From Fibrobacter sp. (lineage in GTDB: Bacteria; Fibrobacterota; Fibrobacteria; Fibrobacterales; Fibrobacteraceae), in the NCBI GenBank assembly GCA_017526585.1, contig JAFXRC010000011.1, positions 1-64,000 on the forward strand: 64,000 bases of DNA, read 5' to 3'. Both the position numbers and the translations under genes were made by a program. Positions 34,134-43,051 of the stretch are shown here, piece by piece. The number at the start of each line of letters is the position of its first letter. Within the stretch, counting starts at the first letter, position 1. Under the pieces are notes generated by a model. That model saw only the letters and a list, made by a program, of their open reading frames with translations. It was not told the DNA's origin and did no database searches.

Positions 34134-35909
34134 ATGAACATTCAAATAGCAATCAATCCCGAATCCGAATCCCGCGCCGAACACGACCTTTTCCGCATGG
34201 CATGCAAGCTTGACGACAACTGGTACATATGGATGAATCGAAAGCTGGGTTTCGAGACGGACGACGACGGGAGCGTGAACAGGGAAGTCGACTGCATTTT
34301 GTACCACCGTGAGCACGGCATGCTCGTTATCGAATGCAAATCAAATAGAATTAGCGCTGAGTACGACGAAAAAAAGAAAGCGACCGTCTGGAAACGGGCC
34401 GGAGAGGTCATCACGGGAAGAGATCCCGTAGACCAGGTGTCATCCTTGATAGGGCCGCTGCACGACTACCTGAAGCAAGTCGTCAAGCGTCCCGGTAGCC
34501 AGAGAACCTATCCGCTACGCGTCCAGTGGGCGGTGTGCTTCAGCGACATGGACTCGATGGAAGGGCTCCCGTCGCTAGTGCTTTCGCGCAGGCGCACCCT
34601 CCTGCGCCCCGACCTGCTCGATGTCAAGAAGTTCGAGAACAGGCTCATCGATATCTTGCAGACTAAGGAAGCATCCCGCAACAATAAGCCGTTCCCGAAC
34701 GAACGCCTTGACGACGAGGCGCTCTTCTCGCTGCTGAACTTCCTGGACGGCAGCGGAATGAGATACAGCGAAAGCGAAATGTTCAAGGAAGCAGACGATG
34801 TGTTCCAGGTGAAGCCGACCGACATTCAGCAGATGCTAATGGATTCCATCTCCAGAAACCGCCGCATGAAAATCGAAGGTGTGGCAGGCTCCGGAAAATC
34901 GCGCATGGTCGAATGGGAGGCGCTACACCTTTCGAAGATGGGAAAAAATGTCGCCATCGTCTGCTATAACGATCTGCTCGCCGACGAGCTCAAGAATTCC
35001 ATGAAGGAAACCCTTGAAAAGGACCGCAGTGTCGTCGCCGAAACATACAAGGAAGATGGCGGGTTCAGTTACGGGCGCATCGATGTGCATGCCTATTCTG
35101 AATGGTGCAAGACCTACGTCAAGGCCGCCAAACTCGACGTCACCAACAAAGGCGACGCATCGGAATACTACGACCACCTTCTACCCGCTGCTTTCTGCAA
35201 GGCGCAAAAGATTCTTGCCAAGGACAAGAAGAAACGCGAACAGTACTTCTACGACGCCGTCATCATTGATGAAGGCCAGGACCTTTCCAGCGACTGGGTC
35301 GACAGTATCATCGCATTGCTGAAAAATGATGAACGCGGAATCGTGCGCTTTTTCTACGACCCCGCGCAGCGCCTTTACGGAAAGCGCAACGGCATTGAGA
35401 ACGCTCAAATTGCCGCCATGCCGGTCTTGGTGCTGAACAGAACATACCGCAATACCAAAAGCATCTTGAAATGGGTCTTCAAGAACACCGGCTTTAGGCT
35501 AGAGCCCTACAACAATGCCGCAGCGGGCAATTCCGTCAAGGAAAAATACTATACGGACCCCGCTGAACAAGTAGACCTGCTGCTTGCAAGCTACAAGGAA
35601 CTCATCGCCAAGAACAAACTTTCGCCAGAAGATGTTCTAGTCGTATCGATGCGCAGCCAAGGCTCTTCGGCTCTGAAAGACCTAAAGGATGATCGCTTTA
35701 TCTGGAACGGCGTGGGCAACAAGCGCATCGTGAAGGACAAGGTGAACATCGTCAGTGCCCACCGCATCAAGGGACTCGATGCCGCTGCCGTCATCTTGGT
35801 CGATGTCGAAGAACCCAAGGACCCCGCCAAGCGCGAAGACTGGAAACGGCGCCTGTTGGTAGGCGCCACCCGCGCAAGAAAGCTGCTGACGGTCATCCGG
35901 AAAAAGTAA
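34134..35909 (+). CDS. NERD-nuclease domain fused to a UvrD/Rep-like helicase
   Basis: A 591-residue protein. The N-terminal NERD domain (about residues 8-120) has the nuclease-like acidic and Lys positions in NREVDCILY and LVIECK. The SF1 helicase part has Walker A EGVAGSGKSRM (about residue 246), Walker B VIIDEGQDLSSDW (about 377), and motif V/VI regions NIVSAHRIKGLDAAAVILVDV and LLVGATRARKLLTVI. Proteins of this layout act in DNA repair or antiviral defence. It stands alone with its own AAGGAG start and no companion defence gene. Confidence 0.82.
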   Translation: MNIQIAINPESESRAEHDLFRMACKLDDNWYIWMNRKLGFETDDDGSVNREVDCILYHREHGMLVIECKSNRISAEYDEKKKATVWKRAGEVITGRDPVDQVSSLIGPLHDYLKQVVKRPGSQRTYPLRVQWAVCFSDMDSMEGLPSLVLSRRRTLLRPDLLDVKKFENRLIDILQTKEASRNNKPFPNERLDDEALFSLLNFLDGSGMRYSESEMFKEADDVFQVKPTDIQQMLMDSISRNRRMKIEGVAGSGKSRMVEWEALHLSKMGKNVAIVCYNDLLADELKNSMKETLEKDRSVVAETYKEDGGFSYGRIDVHAYSEWCKTYVKAAKLDVTNKGDASEYYDHLLPAAFCKAQKILAKDKKKREQYFYDAVIIDEGQDLSSDWVDSIIALLKNDERGIVRFFYDPAQRLYGKRNGIENAQIAAMPVLVLNRTYRNTKSILKWVFKNTGFRLEPYNNAAAGNSVKEKYYTDPAEQVDLLLASYKELIAKNKLSPEDVLVVSMRSQGSSALKDLKDDRFIWNGVGNKRIVKDKVNIVSAHRIKGLDAAAVILVDVEEPKDPAKREDWKRRLLVGATRARKLLTVIRKK

Positions 35910-35915
35910 ATTTTG

Positions 35916-35924
35916 TATCTTTTG
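35916..35924 (+). promoter_or_regulatory. Candidate leaderless -10 box (TATCTTTTG) for the 35930 gene
   Basis: TATCTT ends eight bases before the ATG; no Shine-Dalgarno. Confidence 0.4.
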
Positions 35925-35929
35925 GCTAT

Positions 35930-36880
35930 ATGCTCAAGAAAATCGTCACAGCCTTTACTTTATGTTCATCTGCGTCCCTTGCGTTTGCCGGGGAGCATTG
36001 GAACCTGGATGCGGGCGATGTGTCGATGAAGTACCTGAGCATGCAGGTTTCAGCTAGGTCCGCCGCGCTCTCGGGTGCGGGTGTCGCGGATGCCACGCGC
36101 GCCTCCGATGTTCAGAGGAATCCGCTCGCCATGAGCTCCGTAACAGAAGCCGAGGCGGGCGTGAACCACATCATCTTCCCCGAATACACCGCCGACGACT
36201 ACACCACGGCATACATCGCGCTCCCCTTCACGGCGTTCAACTACCCGTTCACTTTTTCTGCGGGCGCCGAATTCCTGGGCTATGACGGAATCGAGGGCCG
36301 CGACGAAGAAGGTTTCAAGACGGCGGATTACGGCGCCTACGCCTGGACGCTACAGGCAGGCCTCGGAAACCGTGGCAAGGCATTCAGCTGGGCCGCCACC
36401 GCGCGCTTTAGCCAGCAGACTATCGACGACGAATCTGCGATTGCGTTGCTGGGCGATATAGGCGGAGCATTCCGCGTAAATCGTTATTTCGCCTTCGGTG
36501 CAACCCTCACTAACGCCGGCTACATGGGCGACTATGACGGCGAAACCGAACACGCCCCGATGGCATTGCAGGCGGGCATCACGGGAATCGTCCCCGTTGC
36601 AGAACTTTTCAACCTTGCAAGCGCCTGGAATGTGCACCTATCCGCAGACGCCTACCGCCGCGCCGACATGGAAGACCCCGAATGGCGTTTCGGCGGTGAA
36701 ATCGACTATATGGAAACCATCGCCCTCCGCATCGGCTACGCCGCACGCCCCGACACCGAAGACGGCGTGAGCGCAGGTATCGGTTTCTGCTTCGGCATGA
36801 TTACCTTCGACTACGCCTACAGCCCCAAAAAGGCATTCGACGGCGGATACCATTACCTGACTCTCGGACTGCGCTTCTAG
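35930..36880 (+). CDS. PorV/PorQ-like outer-membrane protein
   Basis: A 316-residue protein with signal peptide (SLAFAGEHW) and a 14-strand-like barrel. The N-terminal block YLSMQVSARSAALSGAGVADATRASDVQRNPLAMSSV matches the start of the PorV/PorQ family (aromatic, gly-ala, then xNPA/NPL). These proteins are outer-membrane parts of T9SS that receive cargo with C-terminal sorting domains. The GH30 and GH8 enzymes in the window carry such domains, which supports the assignment, but generic FadL-like barrels look similar. Confidence 0.65.
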   Translation: MLKKIVTAFTLCSSASLAFAGEHWNLDAGDVSMKYLSMQVSARSAALSGAGVADATRASDVQRNPLAMSSVTEAEAGVNHIIFPEYTADDYTTAYIALPFTAFNYPFTFSAGAEFLGYDGIEGRDEEGFKTADYGAYAWTLQAGLGNRGKAFSWAATARFSQQTIDDESAIALLGDIGGAFRVNRYFAFGATLTNAGYMGDYDGETEHAPMALQAGITGIVPVAELFNLASAWNVHLSADAYRRADMEDPEWRFGGEIDYMETIALRIGYAARPDTEDGVSAGIGFCFGMITFDYAYSPKKAFDGGYHYLTLGLRF

Positions 36881-36891
36881 AAAGCGAGCCG

Positions 36892-37857
36892 CTAATTCCG
36901 AGCACAACTGTGTTTCTTAATTTGATAATTGAGACAGCCGCGGCTGATTCCAAGTTTTTGCGCCGTGACACTCCGATTTCCATCGTTACGGGCGAGTTCA
37001 GAACAAATTAATTTCCATTCAGGCGAAGCGGCATAGTGTCGCGGACGCTCGCAGAATGAGCCGATGTAACGCGATATTTCCTTTGCACCACGCTCCGGCT
37101 CCCCTGTCATAGGGGTCGTCGCGCAGCCCGATTCAAAATAGTTCAGGGGAGCCGAGCAAAACTCCTCGTCCAGAATTTTAGCGAGCGAAATACCGTAGCA
37201 TTTGAGCAGCGCATAGCGTTGCAGCACATTCTTCAGCTGACGCACATTGCCGGGCCACGCAGGCTTTTTCAGCAAAGTTAAATCGCCGAATGGGAGCACC
37301 TCCTTACCGCCGATTTCGCGCCAGATATCCGCAGCGATACGCTCGAAATCTTCGCGGTCCCGCAGCGGCGGGATTTTCACGGGGAACACATTCAGGCGAA
37401 AGAACAGGTCTTCGCGGAAGCGCCCCGCCGCGATTTCCGAATGCAGGTTTCGGTTCGTAGCACAAATCAATCGAAAATCGACGGGGACATTTTTGCTGCT
37501 CCCAAGTGGCATCACGGTGCGTTCCTGCAAGATACGCAAAAGCTTGCACTGTGTCTCAAACGGCATCTCGCCGATTTCATCCAAGAACAATGTGCCGTGC
37601 TCTGCCGAGCGTACCACTCCCAAGCGCTCCTCGAAAGCACCGGTGAACGCCCCCTTGCAATGCCCCTCCAGAATGCTTTCGGTAAGCCCCTTCGCAATCG
37701 CGCCGCAGTTCAACGCGATAAAGGGCCCGCCCGCCCTTTTGCTGTGAGCGTGGATAAAGCGGGCGGCAACCTCCTTGCCGGAACCCGACTCGCCGAGTAA
37801 AAGAACTGAAATTTCGGAACTTGCCGCGATGCGCAATAAAGATTCGTGTCTATTCAT
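36892..37857 (-). CDS. Sigma-54-dependent transcription activator without a sensor domain
   Basis: A 321-residue AAA+ activator. Walker [18 protein letters not shown] (residue 20), the sigma-54 contact motif CKGAFTGAF (about residue 69), Walker [13 protein letters not shown] and the arginine-finger region [22 protein letters not shown] are present. The C-terminus is a Fis-type helix-turn-helix ([21 protein letters not shown]). It lacks an N-terminal receiver or PAS domain, as in PspF, so control is probably by protein binding. AGAGGC precedes the ATG. Targets are unknown. Confidence 0.88.
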   Translation of the reverse strand: MNRHESLLRIAASSEISVLLLGESGSGKEVAARFIHAHSKRAGGPFIALNCGAIAKGLTESILEGHCKGAFTGAFEERLGVVRSAEHGTLFLDEIGEMPFETQCKLLRILQERTVMPLGSSKNVPVDFRLICATNRNLHSEIAAGRFREDLFFRLNVFPVKIPPLRDREDFERIAADIWREIGGKEVLPFGDLTLLKKPAWPGNVRQLKNVLQRYALLKCYGISLAKILDEEFCSAPLNYFESGCATTPMTGEPERGAKEISRYIGSFCERPRHYAASPEWKLICSELARNDGNRSVTAQKLGISRGCLNYQIKKHSCARN

Positions 37858-37945
37858 AAAGCCTCTATTCTATATACACGCTCTTTTCGCGACTTTTGGG
37901 AACGACTGCGCAAGAATTTTACATTCGCGTCGATATTTTTACAAA

Positions 37946-37975
37946 AGAAAAAGCCCCCGACTTTGTCGGAGACTT
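37946..37975 (-). terminator. Terminator of the 37998-39101 lipoprotein gene
   Basis: On the minus strand CTCCGAC-AAA-GTCGGGGGC followed by TTTTTC. It also faces the sigma-54 activator promoter region. Confidence 0.75.
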
Positions 37976-37997
37976 TCAGGAACCATAAATTCAATAC

Positions 37998-39101
37998 TTA
38001 CTTTTCGGTGAATGTCCGCATTTCCTTAAGGAACTTCTGAAGGCGATCCTTGTGAGAAAATTCCGCCTTTGCCGGCGTCTTGTAATAGACAGGATCTTGT
38101 ACAGGGTCAGCAGTACCTGCCATAGCCATCACACAACGAGAAAATTCCTGTGCGTTCGTTTTTTTGTAGCGGTAAGCATAGCTGTATTCATTGCCGTAGC
38201 CATCGTCGTCTTCTTCAAAGCGAAGGTCATCCACATATTCAACCTTGCAGACATCGCTGGTCGGACTCTTCTTTACATAATCCAGGTTACAAGTGGAACT
38301 GCCATCCGTAAGGCTGATGGAAATCTCGGCATTCTCATCCCATTTTTCGCTCAAGTATATATCGATCTTATCCAACGAAACCGTATAGGTCTTTTCACCC
38401 CTTTTGAAGGTCTGCTTATTCGACGATGTTTCGAGAATTTCAATATTATACTCCTGAATGGTTGACTGCAAATCACCGTCTTCGTATTCATCAAAGTCGG
38501 TGATGTCTTCGGCTCGGATTTCACCGTAACCATAAGACATCATATTATACAGATCGTACATGAAATCGGAATTCATGTAACCCACTGCAGAGAGGTCTTG
38601 GAGATACAAGTCGTACCGATATTCGTAGCTTGCAGCGATTTCTCCTTCGGAGAACTTCATGATATGCGTCATGTAACGAGCATCCTTTTCGTAGCATTCC
38701 GTCCGGTTTTCACCTTTGTTATGCTCGCAAAAGATATTGGTCCAAGAGCCATAAATTTTGCCAGCGGTTCCGCCCAAATACATCTGACCATATCTATCTA
38801 AATCGTCATCGTAAATCCGATACATTACCAGCGTGTCACCCAGGAATTCGTATTTGTACTTCAGCGCTCTTTCGGGATTTATCTTGACATTCTTCCAGAC
38901 AACCGAGCCATCTAATTCACGGACACATAATTCTTCGAATTCCTCGGGTTCCGTTATAATAAATGTCTGCTGCGCCTCATCCACAGAAAGCGCCGCCTTC
39001 TGTGTCCAGGAACCGTCGCCCGCACCGGAAGACGAGTCATCACCGCAGGCGGCAAACATCAAGGCTGCAGTCGCAGCGGCAGTAATCAGATATCGCTTCA
39101 T
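37998..39101 (-). CDS. Surface-type lipoprotein (CGDD), paralogue A
   Basis: A 367-residue protein with lipobox (LMFAAC) followed by GDDSSSGAGDGSW. The body is acidic and rich in Tyr and Cys pairs. YEFLGDTLVMY, GSW, ECYEKD, LEDL-type helix DLSAVGYMNSDFMYDLYNMMSYGYG, and FKRGEKTYTVSLDKID align in order with paralogue B. I do not recognise the family. It has a clear AGGAGGAA ribosome site and is in the same direction as paralogue B, 60 bases downstream. Confidence 0.65.
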   Translation of the reverse strand: MKRYLITAAATAALMFAACGDDSSSGAGDGSWTQKAALSVDEAQQTFIITEPEEFEELCVRELDGSVVWKNVKINPERALKYKYEFLGDTLVMYRIYDDDLDRYGQMYLGGTAGKIYGSWTNIFCEHNKGENRTECYEKDARYMTHIMKFSEGEIAASYEYRYDLYLQDLSAVGYMNSDFMYDLYNMMSYGYGEIRAEDITDFDEYEDGDLQSTIQEYNIEILETSSNKQTFKRGEKTYTVSLDKIDIYLSEKWDENAEISISLTDGSSTCNLDYVKKSPTSDVCKVEYVDDLRFEEDDDGYGNEYSYAYRYKKTNAQEFSRCVMAMAGTADPVQDPVYYKTPAKAEFSHKDRLQKFLKEMRTFTEK

Positions 39102-39161
39102 TGTTCCTCCTATTCGGAATAATTATTAATTTGTCCGTACGAAAATATACATTATTTCACT

Positions 39162-40328
39162 TTATTTTTCAGATTCTTTTAAATTTTCCAGTTCGGGATC
39201 ATAGGACTTTGCAGCGATTTTATCGACACACCTGGTGAGTTCATCTTCATTTTGGTCCAAATACTTATAGGAATAATGAATCTCGCGGTTATTGTCCGCA
39301 TACCCCGTTTCTTCAAAGAACATTTCAGCATTTTTTGCGTTGCACAACGTTTTCTCGAGCTTCTGTATTTTATAGTAGCCGACACAAGTGGTTGTACCAT
39401 CCGTCACTTCCGCACTAATATCTTTCAGGAGTCCGTTGTATTCATCCAGGCTCTGCTCCACCTTATTCACCTTAAAAGTGTAAGTCTTGCCACCTACGGT
39501 GAAGGTCCGGCTGTTTTCGGTCGAACCGATAACATCGACCTTATATCGAGAGGCATCTTGCCTATTAGACTGTGCAACATTTTTCGAATAAAATTCGAAG
39601 GGACTCCCCAATGAAAATCCATAACCGTAGATACTCGCCAACGATTCGTACAACCCACTGATAAGGACATCCACATAGCCGACGGCTTCGAGCTCTTCAA
39701 GGTATTTTTCGTGGAAGCGTCTCTCTATTTTGGTGACTTTCTTTCCTGTGAAATTGAACGATACCGCAGTATGATCGTCCAGGGGATCATAGCATTTGAT
39801 TTTCCCGGTCTCTGTAGTATATTCGCAGCCGGTAAACTCCCATGTGCCTTCGAAACTTCCGCCTTTTCCGCCAACAAATACAAGTCCGTAAGCGCGATTT
39901 TCCCAAGTGCCGTTGAACGATAGATTAGCATTGGCATCGACACGGATAATGTAAAGCAGCAGGGTATCACCCAAAAATTCGTACCAGTAACTATCGGGTT
40001 CGTCGGCCACGGTAATCGTCTTCCAGGTATAGCTCTTGCCTTCGGCAACGCAGGCATCCAGCGTCTTTGCATCGGGGGTAATCGTAATTTTGTGCTCTTT
40101 TTCGTCCGCGGTGTATGTGCCCGGAAACTCGAATACCGTCGCGTTCCCCATGGTATCTAGCACATGCGAGTAATCCTGTTCCAGTTCGTCCGACGGTTCC
40201 TCTTCTGGTTCGTTCAAGGGGTCGTTGTATAGGAATGGTTCCGGCTCCGCGCTTGACGAATCACTGTTGCTACAAGCGGCAAATAAGAATACAGATGCAG
40301 CTACTGCTGCAATAAAGGCATGTTTCAT
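39162..40328 (-). CDS. Lipoprotein, paralogue B
   Basis: A 388-residue protein with lipobox (LFAACS) and a Ser/Glu/Pro-rich tether. The blocks YEFLGDTLLLYII, GTWEFTGCEY, KCYDPLDDH, LEELEAVGYVDVLISGLYESLASIYGYG, FTVGGKTYTFKVNKVE and DGTTTCVGYYKI match paralogue A, so the pair arose by duplication. The start is the ATG at 40328, behind GAGGAG; the longer frame upstream has no ribosome site. It begins CSNSD, not CGDD. Function is unknown. Confidence 0.65.
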   Translation of the reverse strand: MKHAFIAAVAASVFLFAACSNSDSSSAEPEPFLYNDPLNEPEEEPSDELEQDYSHVLDTMGNATVFEFPGTYTADEKEHKITITPDAKTLDACVAEGKSYTWKTITVADEPDSYWYEFLGDTLLLYIIRVDANANLSFNGTWENRAYGLVFVGGKGGSFEGTWEFTGCEYTTETGKIKCYDPLDDHTAVSFNFTGKKVTKIERRFHEKYLEELEAVGYVDVLISGLYESLASIYGYGFSLGSPFEFYSKNVAQSNRQDASRYKVDVIGSTENSRTFTVGGKTYTFKVNKVEQSLDEYNGLLKDISAEVTDGTTTCVGYYKIQKLEKTLCNAKNAEMFFEETGYADNNREIHYSYKYLDQNEDELTRCVDKIAAKSYDPELENLKESEK

Positions 40329-40416
40329 AGATGTTCTCCTCTTTTCCCAAGAAATTTCAGGGGTAATATAGCAATTCCCCAAGTCACAAATACTAGCCAA
40401 AAATCATTAAAATTTC

Positions 40417-40569
40417 TATTATTGCCCCCGCAACGGTAAAAAACACCGTCGCAGACATAGACAACCATATTACCAAAGTGGCTGGCCAGATGGGTAGGCT
40501 TGGGCACGACGGTCGCGAGGAAAGTGACTGCGCTCGAAGCCGAGAGGTTTGGTGGCCCGAAAGGAAAAA
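40417..40569 (+). promoter_or_regulatory. Long, possibly structured 5' leader of lysC
   Basis: A TATTATTG box (40417-40424) could start a leader of about 139 bases. Pairings seen: ACGGT/ACCGT (40433-40437 and 40445-40449), ACCAAA/TTTGGT (40472-40477 and 40548-40553), GGCTT/AAGCC (40497-40501 and 40537-40541), CGA/TCG (40507-40515), and TTGGGC/GCCCGA (40500-40505 and 40555-40560) ending next to the AAGGA ribosome site. Some pairings exclude each other. It does not match the lysine riboswitch as I know it. Confidence 0.4.
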
Positions 40570-41892
40570 ATGAGTCAAAGAATCGTATGTAAGTTCGGCG
40601 GCAGCTCTGTCGCCGATGCCGGCCAGTTCAAGAAGATCAAGGCCATCGTTGAATCCGACAAGAACCGCAAGGTCATCGTCGTTTCCGCACCCGGCAAGCG
40701 CAATCCTAAGGAAACCAAGCTTACCGACCTCCTCTACAGCACCTACGACCTCGCCTCCAAGGGCCTCGACTTTTCGACCCCGTGGAACCTGATCCGTCAG
40801 CGCTACGACGAAATCTGCAACGATCTCGGCCTGGGTGACAAGCTCACCGAAGACTTGGACAGCCTCGAAGACAAGCTCAAGAACCACCCCGAATCCGTCA
40901 GCACCGACTTCTTGGTGAGCCGTGGCGAATTCCTGTGTGCACGCCTCATGGCCAAGTACCTGGGCGCAAACTTCGTCGACACCTTCCCGCTGATCACCTT
41001 CGACGACAAGTACCGCATTACGCCGAAGACCTACGAAGACATCGCGAAGACCTTGTCTGACGAAAACCAGCTTTACGTGCTGCCGGGCTTTTACGGTAGC
41101 AATCTCCGTGGCGAAGTTAAGACCTTCAGCCGTGGCGGCTCCGACATCACGGGCGCTATCCTTGCCAACGGCATCGATGCCGCCAAGTACGAAAACTGGA
41201 CCGACGTTTCGGGCATGCTCATGGCTGACCCGCGCATCGTCGAAAATCCGCTGCCGATCGAATACGTGAGCTACCGCGAAATCCGCGAACTCGCCTACTC
41301 CGGCGCTTCTGTGCTCCACGACGAATCTATCGCCCCGTGCCGCGCGAAGAAGATTCCTATCAACATCCGCAACACGAACCGTCCGCAGGATCCGGGCACC
41401 ATCATCGGCCCCACTCCGGAAGAAGCGAAGCTCCCGATTACGGGTGTCGCCGGCCGCAAGGGCTTCTCGATGATCTACATCGAAAAGTCCATGATGAACA
41501 AGGAAGTCGGTTTCGGTCGCCGCGTGCTCGCCGTGCTCGAAAGCGAAGGCCTCTCCTACGAACTGTGCCCGAGCGCTATTGACTCCATGAGCATCGTGGT
41601 GGATAGCAAGGCTCTCGACGCCGTGCAGGACGTGGTTCTCGAAGACATCACGCAGCAGATGCGCCCCGACCGTATCAAGGTGTTCCCGGGCATCTCGCTC
41701 ATCGCTACCGTGGGTCACGGCATGACGAATAAGATCGGTGTGGCTGCGAAGCTCTTCACCGCTCTCGCCGACAACAAGGTGAACGTCCGTATTATCGACC
41801 AGGGTTCTTCGCAGATCAACATCATCACCGGTGTTGACGAAGCCGATACCGAGAAGGCCATCAAGGCCATCTACGGCGCCTTCGTGAAGTAA
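40570..41892 (+). CDS. lysC: Aspartate kinase
   Basis: A 440-residue aspartokinase, the first enzyme of the Lys/Thr/Met branch. It has CKFGGSSVADAGQFKKI at the N-terminus, FSRGGSDITGAILANGI for substrate binding, and two C-terminal ACT domains (GFSMIYIEKSMMNKEVGFGRRVLAVLE and ISLIATVGHGMTNKIGVAAKLFTALADNKVNVRIIDQGSSQINI). It has no homoserine dehydrogenase part. The ATG at 40570 is placed by AAGGA eight bases upstream. Confidence 0.95.
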   Translation: MSQRIVCKFGGSSVADAGQFKKIKAIVESDKNRKVIVVSAPGKRNPKETKLTDLLYSTYDLASKGLDFSTPWNLIRQRYDEICNDLGLGDKLTEDLDSLEDKLKNHPESVSTDFLVSRGEFLCARLMAKYLGANFVDTFPLITFDDKYRITPKTYEDIAKTLSDENQLYVLPGFYGSNLRGEVKTFSRGGSDITGAILANGIDAAKYENWTDVSGMLMADPRIVENPLPIEYVSYREIRELAYSGASVLHDESIAPCRAKKIPINIRNTNRPQDPGTIIGPTPEEAKLPITGVAGRKGFSMIYIEKSMMNKEVGFGRRVLAVLESEGLSYELCPSAIDSMSIVVDSKALDAVQDVVLEDITQQMRPDRIKVFPGISLIATVGHGMTNKIGVAAKLFTALADNKVNVRIIDQGSSQINIITGVDEADTEKAIKAIYGAFVK

Positions 41893-41900
41893 TCCGCGAT

Positions 41901-41926
41901 TGTCATTCCCGCCTCCGAGCGGGAAA
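41901..41926 (+). repeat. Short palindromic dispersed repeat after lysC
   Basis: TGTCATTCCCGCCTCCGAGC then GGGAA: TTCCCGC pairs with GCGGGAA. It is similar in style to the other dispersed repeats. Confidence 0.45.
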
Positions 41927-41936
41927 CTTCTATCGG

Positions 41937-41967
41937 AAAAACGACCCGGAAATTCCGGGTCGTTTTG
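41937..41967 (+). terminator. Terminator after lysC
   Basis: AAAACGACCCGG and CCGGGTCGTTTT pair perfectly over a five-base loop. Confidence 0.85.
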
Positions 41968-42011
41968 CTATTATGGAGAGGAAACTATGAAATACATTCT
42001 ATACCAAGCAC

Positions 42012-42773
42012 CTAGTGCTTCACGGTGATGCGTCGAGCAGCTTCACCCTGGACTCTCAGGAAGTAGTTCCCGCCAGCAATCGCTTCCAGGGATACCGTTT
42101 CGCCCCTAGAGGCACGCCCTGCCATCACCTTCTTACCCTTCAGGTCAAACAGCGCGTATGCAAGATTCTCGCCTTCGACAACCGTAAAACTCAGGTTCTT
42201 GTCACCCATGGCGATCTTCGTCACATTCGCAAACACAGGTGCAGCAGGCTTGGAGACTTCGAAGTCAGACGTATTCGACGGTGCAACCGCCTTTGCCATG
42301 GCGAATACCGGTTCCGTCTTTCCGTAGGTTCCAGTTGCCAACTTGTACAGGAAGGCGAAGGCCTTGTTCTGCACGCTGTCCGCAAACACGATCTCGCTGC
42401 CATCATCGGCGGTACGAGTGCTGTTGTAGAATTCATGCTTGAGGCCATAACCCACCGGATTGTAGAATTCGTGAGCCACTCCCCTTGCCGTCAGGGCAGA
42501 GTCAATGGCAGCGCTTCCGTAAATGGTCGGAGTCTGGACATCGAACTTGAAGAGACTTGCAAAGGCGCTGTATTTTGCAGGCACGGCATCGCGAACCATC
42601 TTTTCCGCATCCTCAATGGCATGCCCCACCTTATAAGGCATCACATAGTCAGAATCACCGTGAGCAAGGAATACGGGGACATCGCTATTCTTCACGAGAT
42701 TGATATCGTGGATACCACCCCAGAGAGCGACCACACCATCGGCGATGCCATCAAAATTTGGGTTTTCATGATG
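42012..42773 (-). pseudogene. Remnant of a secreted esterase with a T9SS-like tail
   Basis: The open frame (240 residues from its first GTG) is the C-terminal part of an alpha/beta-hydrolase: NPNFDGIADGVVALWGG, VPVFLAHGDSDYVMPYKVGHA (Asp loop) and GYGLKHEFYN (His) are present, but the Ser elbow and the signal peptide are missing. A C-terminal domain (NLAYALFDLKGKKVMAG to GNYFLRV) resembles a T9SS sorting tail. On the minus strand GAGAGGAATAACATC and an ATG lie directly before the fragment but in another frame, as if an internal deletion joined the gene start to its 3' part. Confidence 0.65.
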
Positions 42774-42805
42774 TTATTCCTCTCTTTAATTTCTTTTATA
42801 CCTAT

Positions 42806-42835
42806 AATATATTTTCAAAGATTCATATTGTCCAA
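42806..42835 (-). promoter_or_regulatory. TTGGAC-18-TATATT promoter of the esterase remnant
   Basis: TTGGAC (42830-42835, minus strand), exactly 18 bases, TATATT (42806-42811). The upstream block is ATAATATA rather than TTAAGTA, so this resembles the sulfur promoters in core only. Confidence 0.5.
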
Positions 42836-42993
42836 TATATTATTTCTAGCATTCTAATCAATAATTTTGATTAATTATACAAAAAAAGGAAAATTTGGGG
42901 CGTATGACGGCAATTTTTTGCAAACAATAGCCCTTTTTATATATAAAAGTAATAGAAAACGCGATATCGACACGGCGCCAAGCAAACTAAAAT

Positions 42994-43010
42994 AACCCTA
43001 TAATGAGCTT
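42994..43010. promoter_or_regulatory. HipB-operator-like site 1
   Basis: AACCCTATAATGAGCTT shares its first 12 bases with the palindrome before hipB. Confidence 0.4.
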
Positions 43011-43034
43011 TTATAATAGAAAAATACAATTAAA

Positions 43035-43050
43035 AACCCATATTAGGGTC
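43035..43050. promoter_or_regulatory. HipB-operator-like site 2
   Basis: AACCCATATTAGGGTC, immediately after the hipA stop; the reverse strand reads CCCTAATATGGGTT. Confidence 0.4.
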
Positions 43051-43051
43051 T

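Noticed and set aside
40417..40569. Known lysine, SAM-I or cobalamin riboswitch before lysC
   Set aside because: The conserved cores of these classes, as I know them, are not present; only unassigned pairings are seen.
41987..42028. Thirteen-codon frame with a good ribosome site
   Set aside because: Too short to support as a gene; it is mentioned only as a possible 5' remnant.
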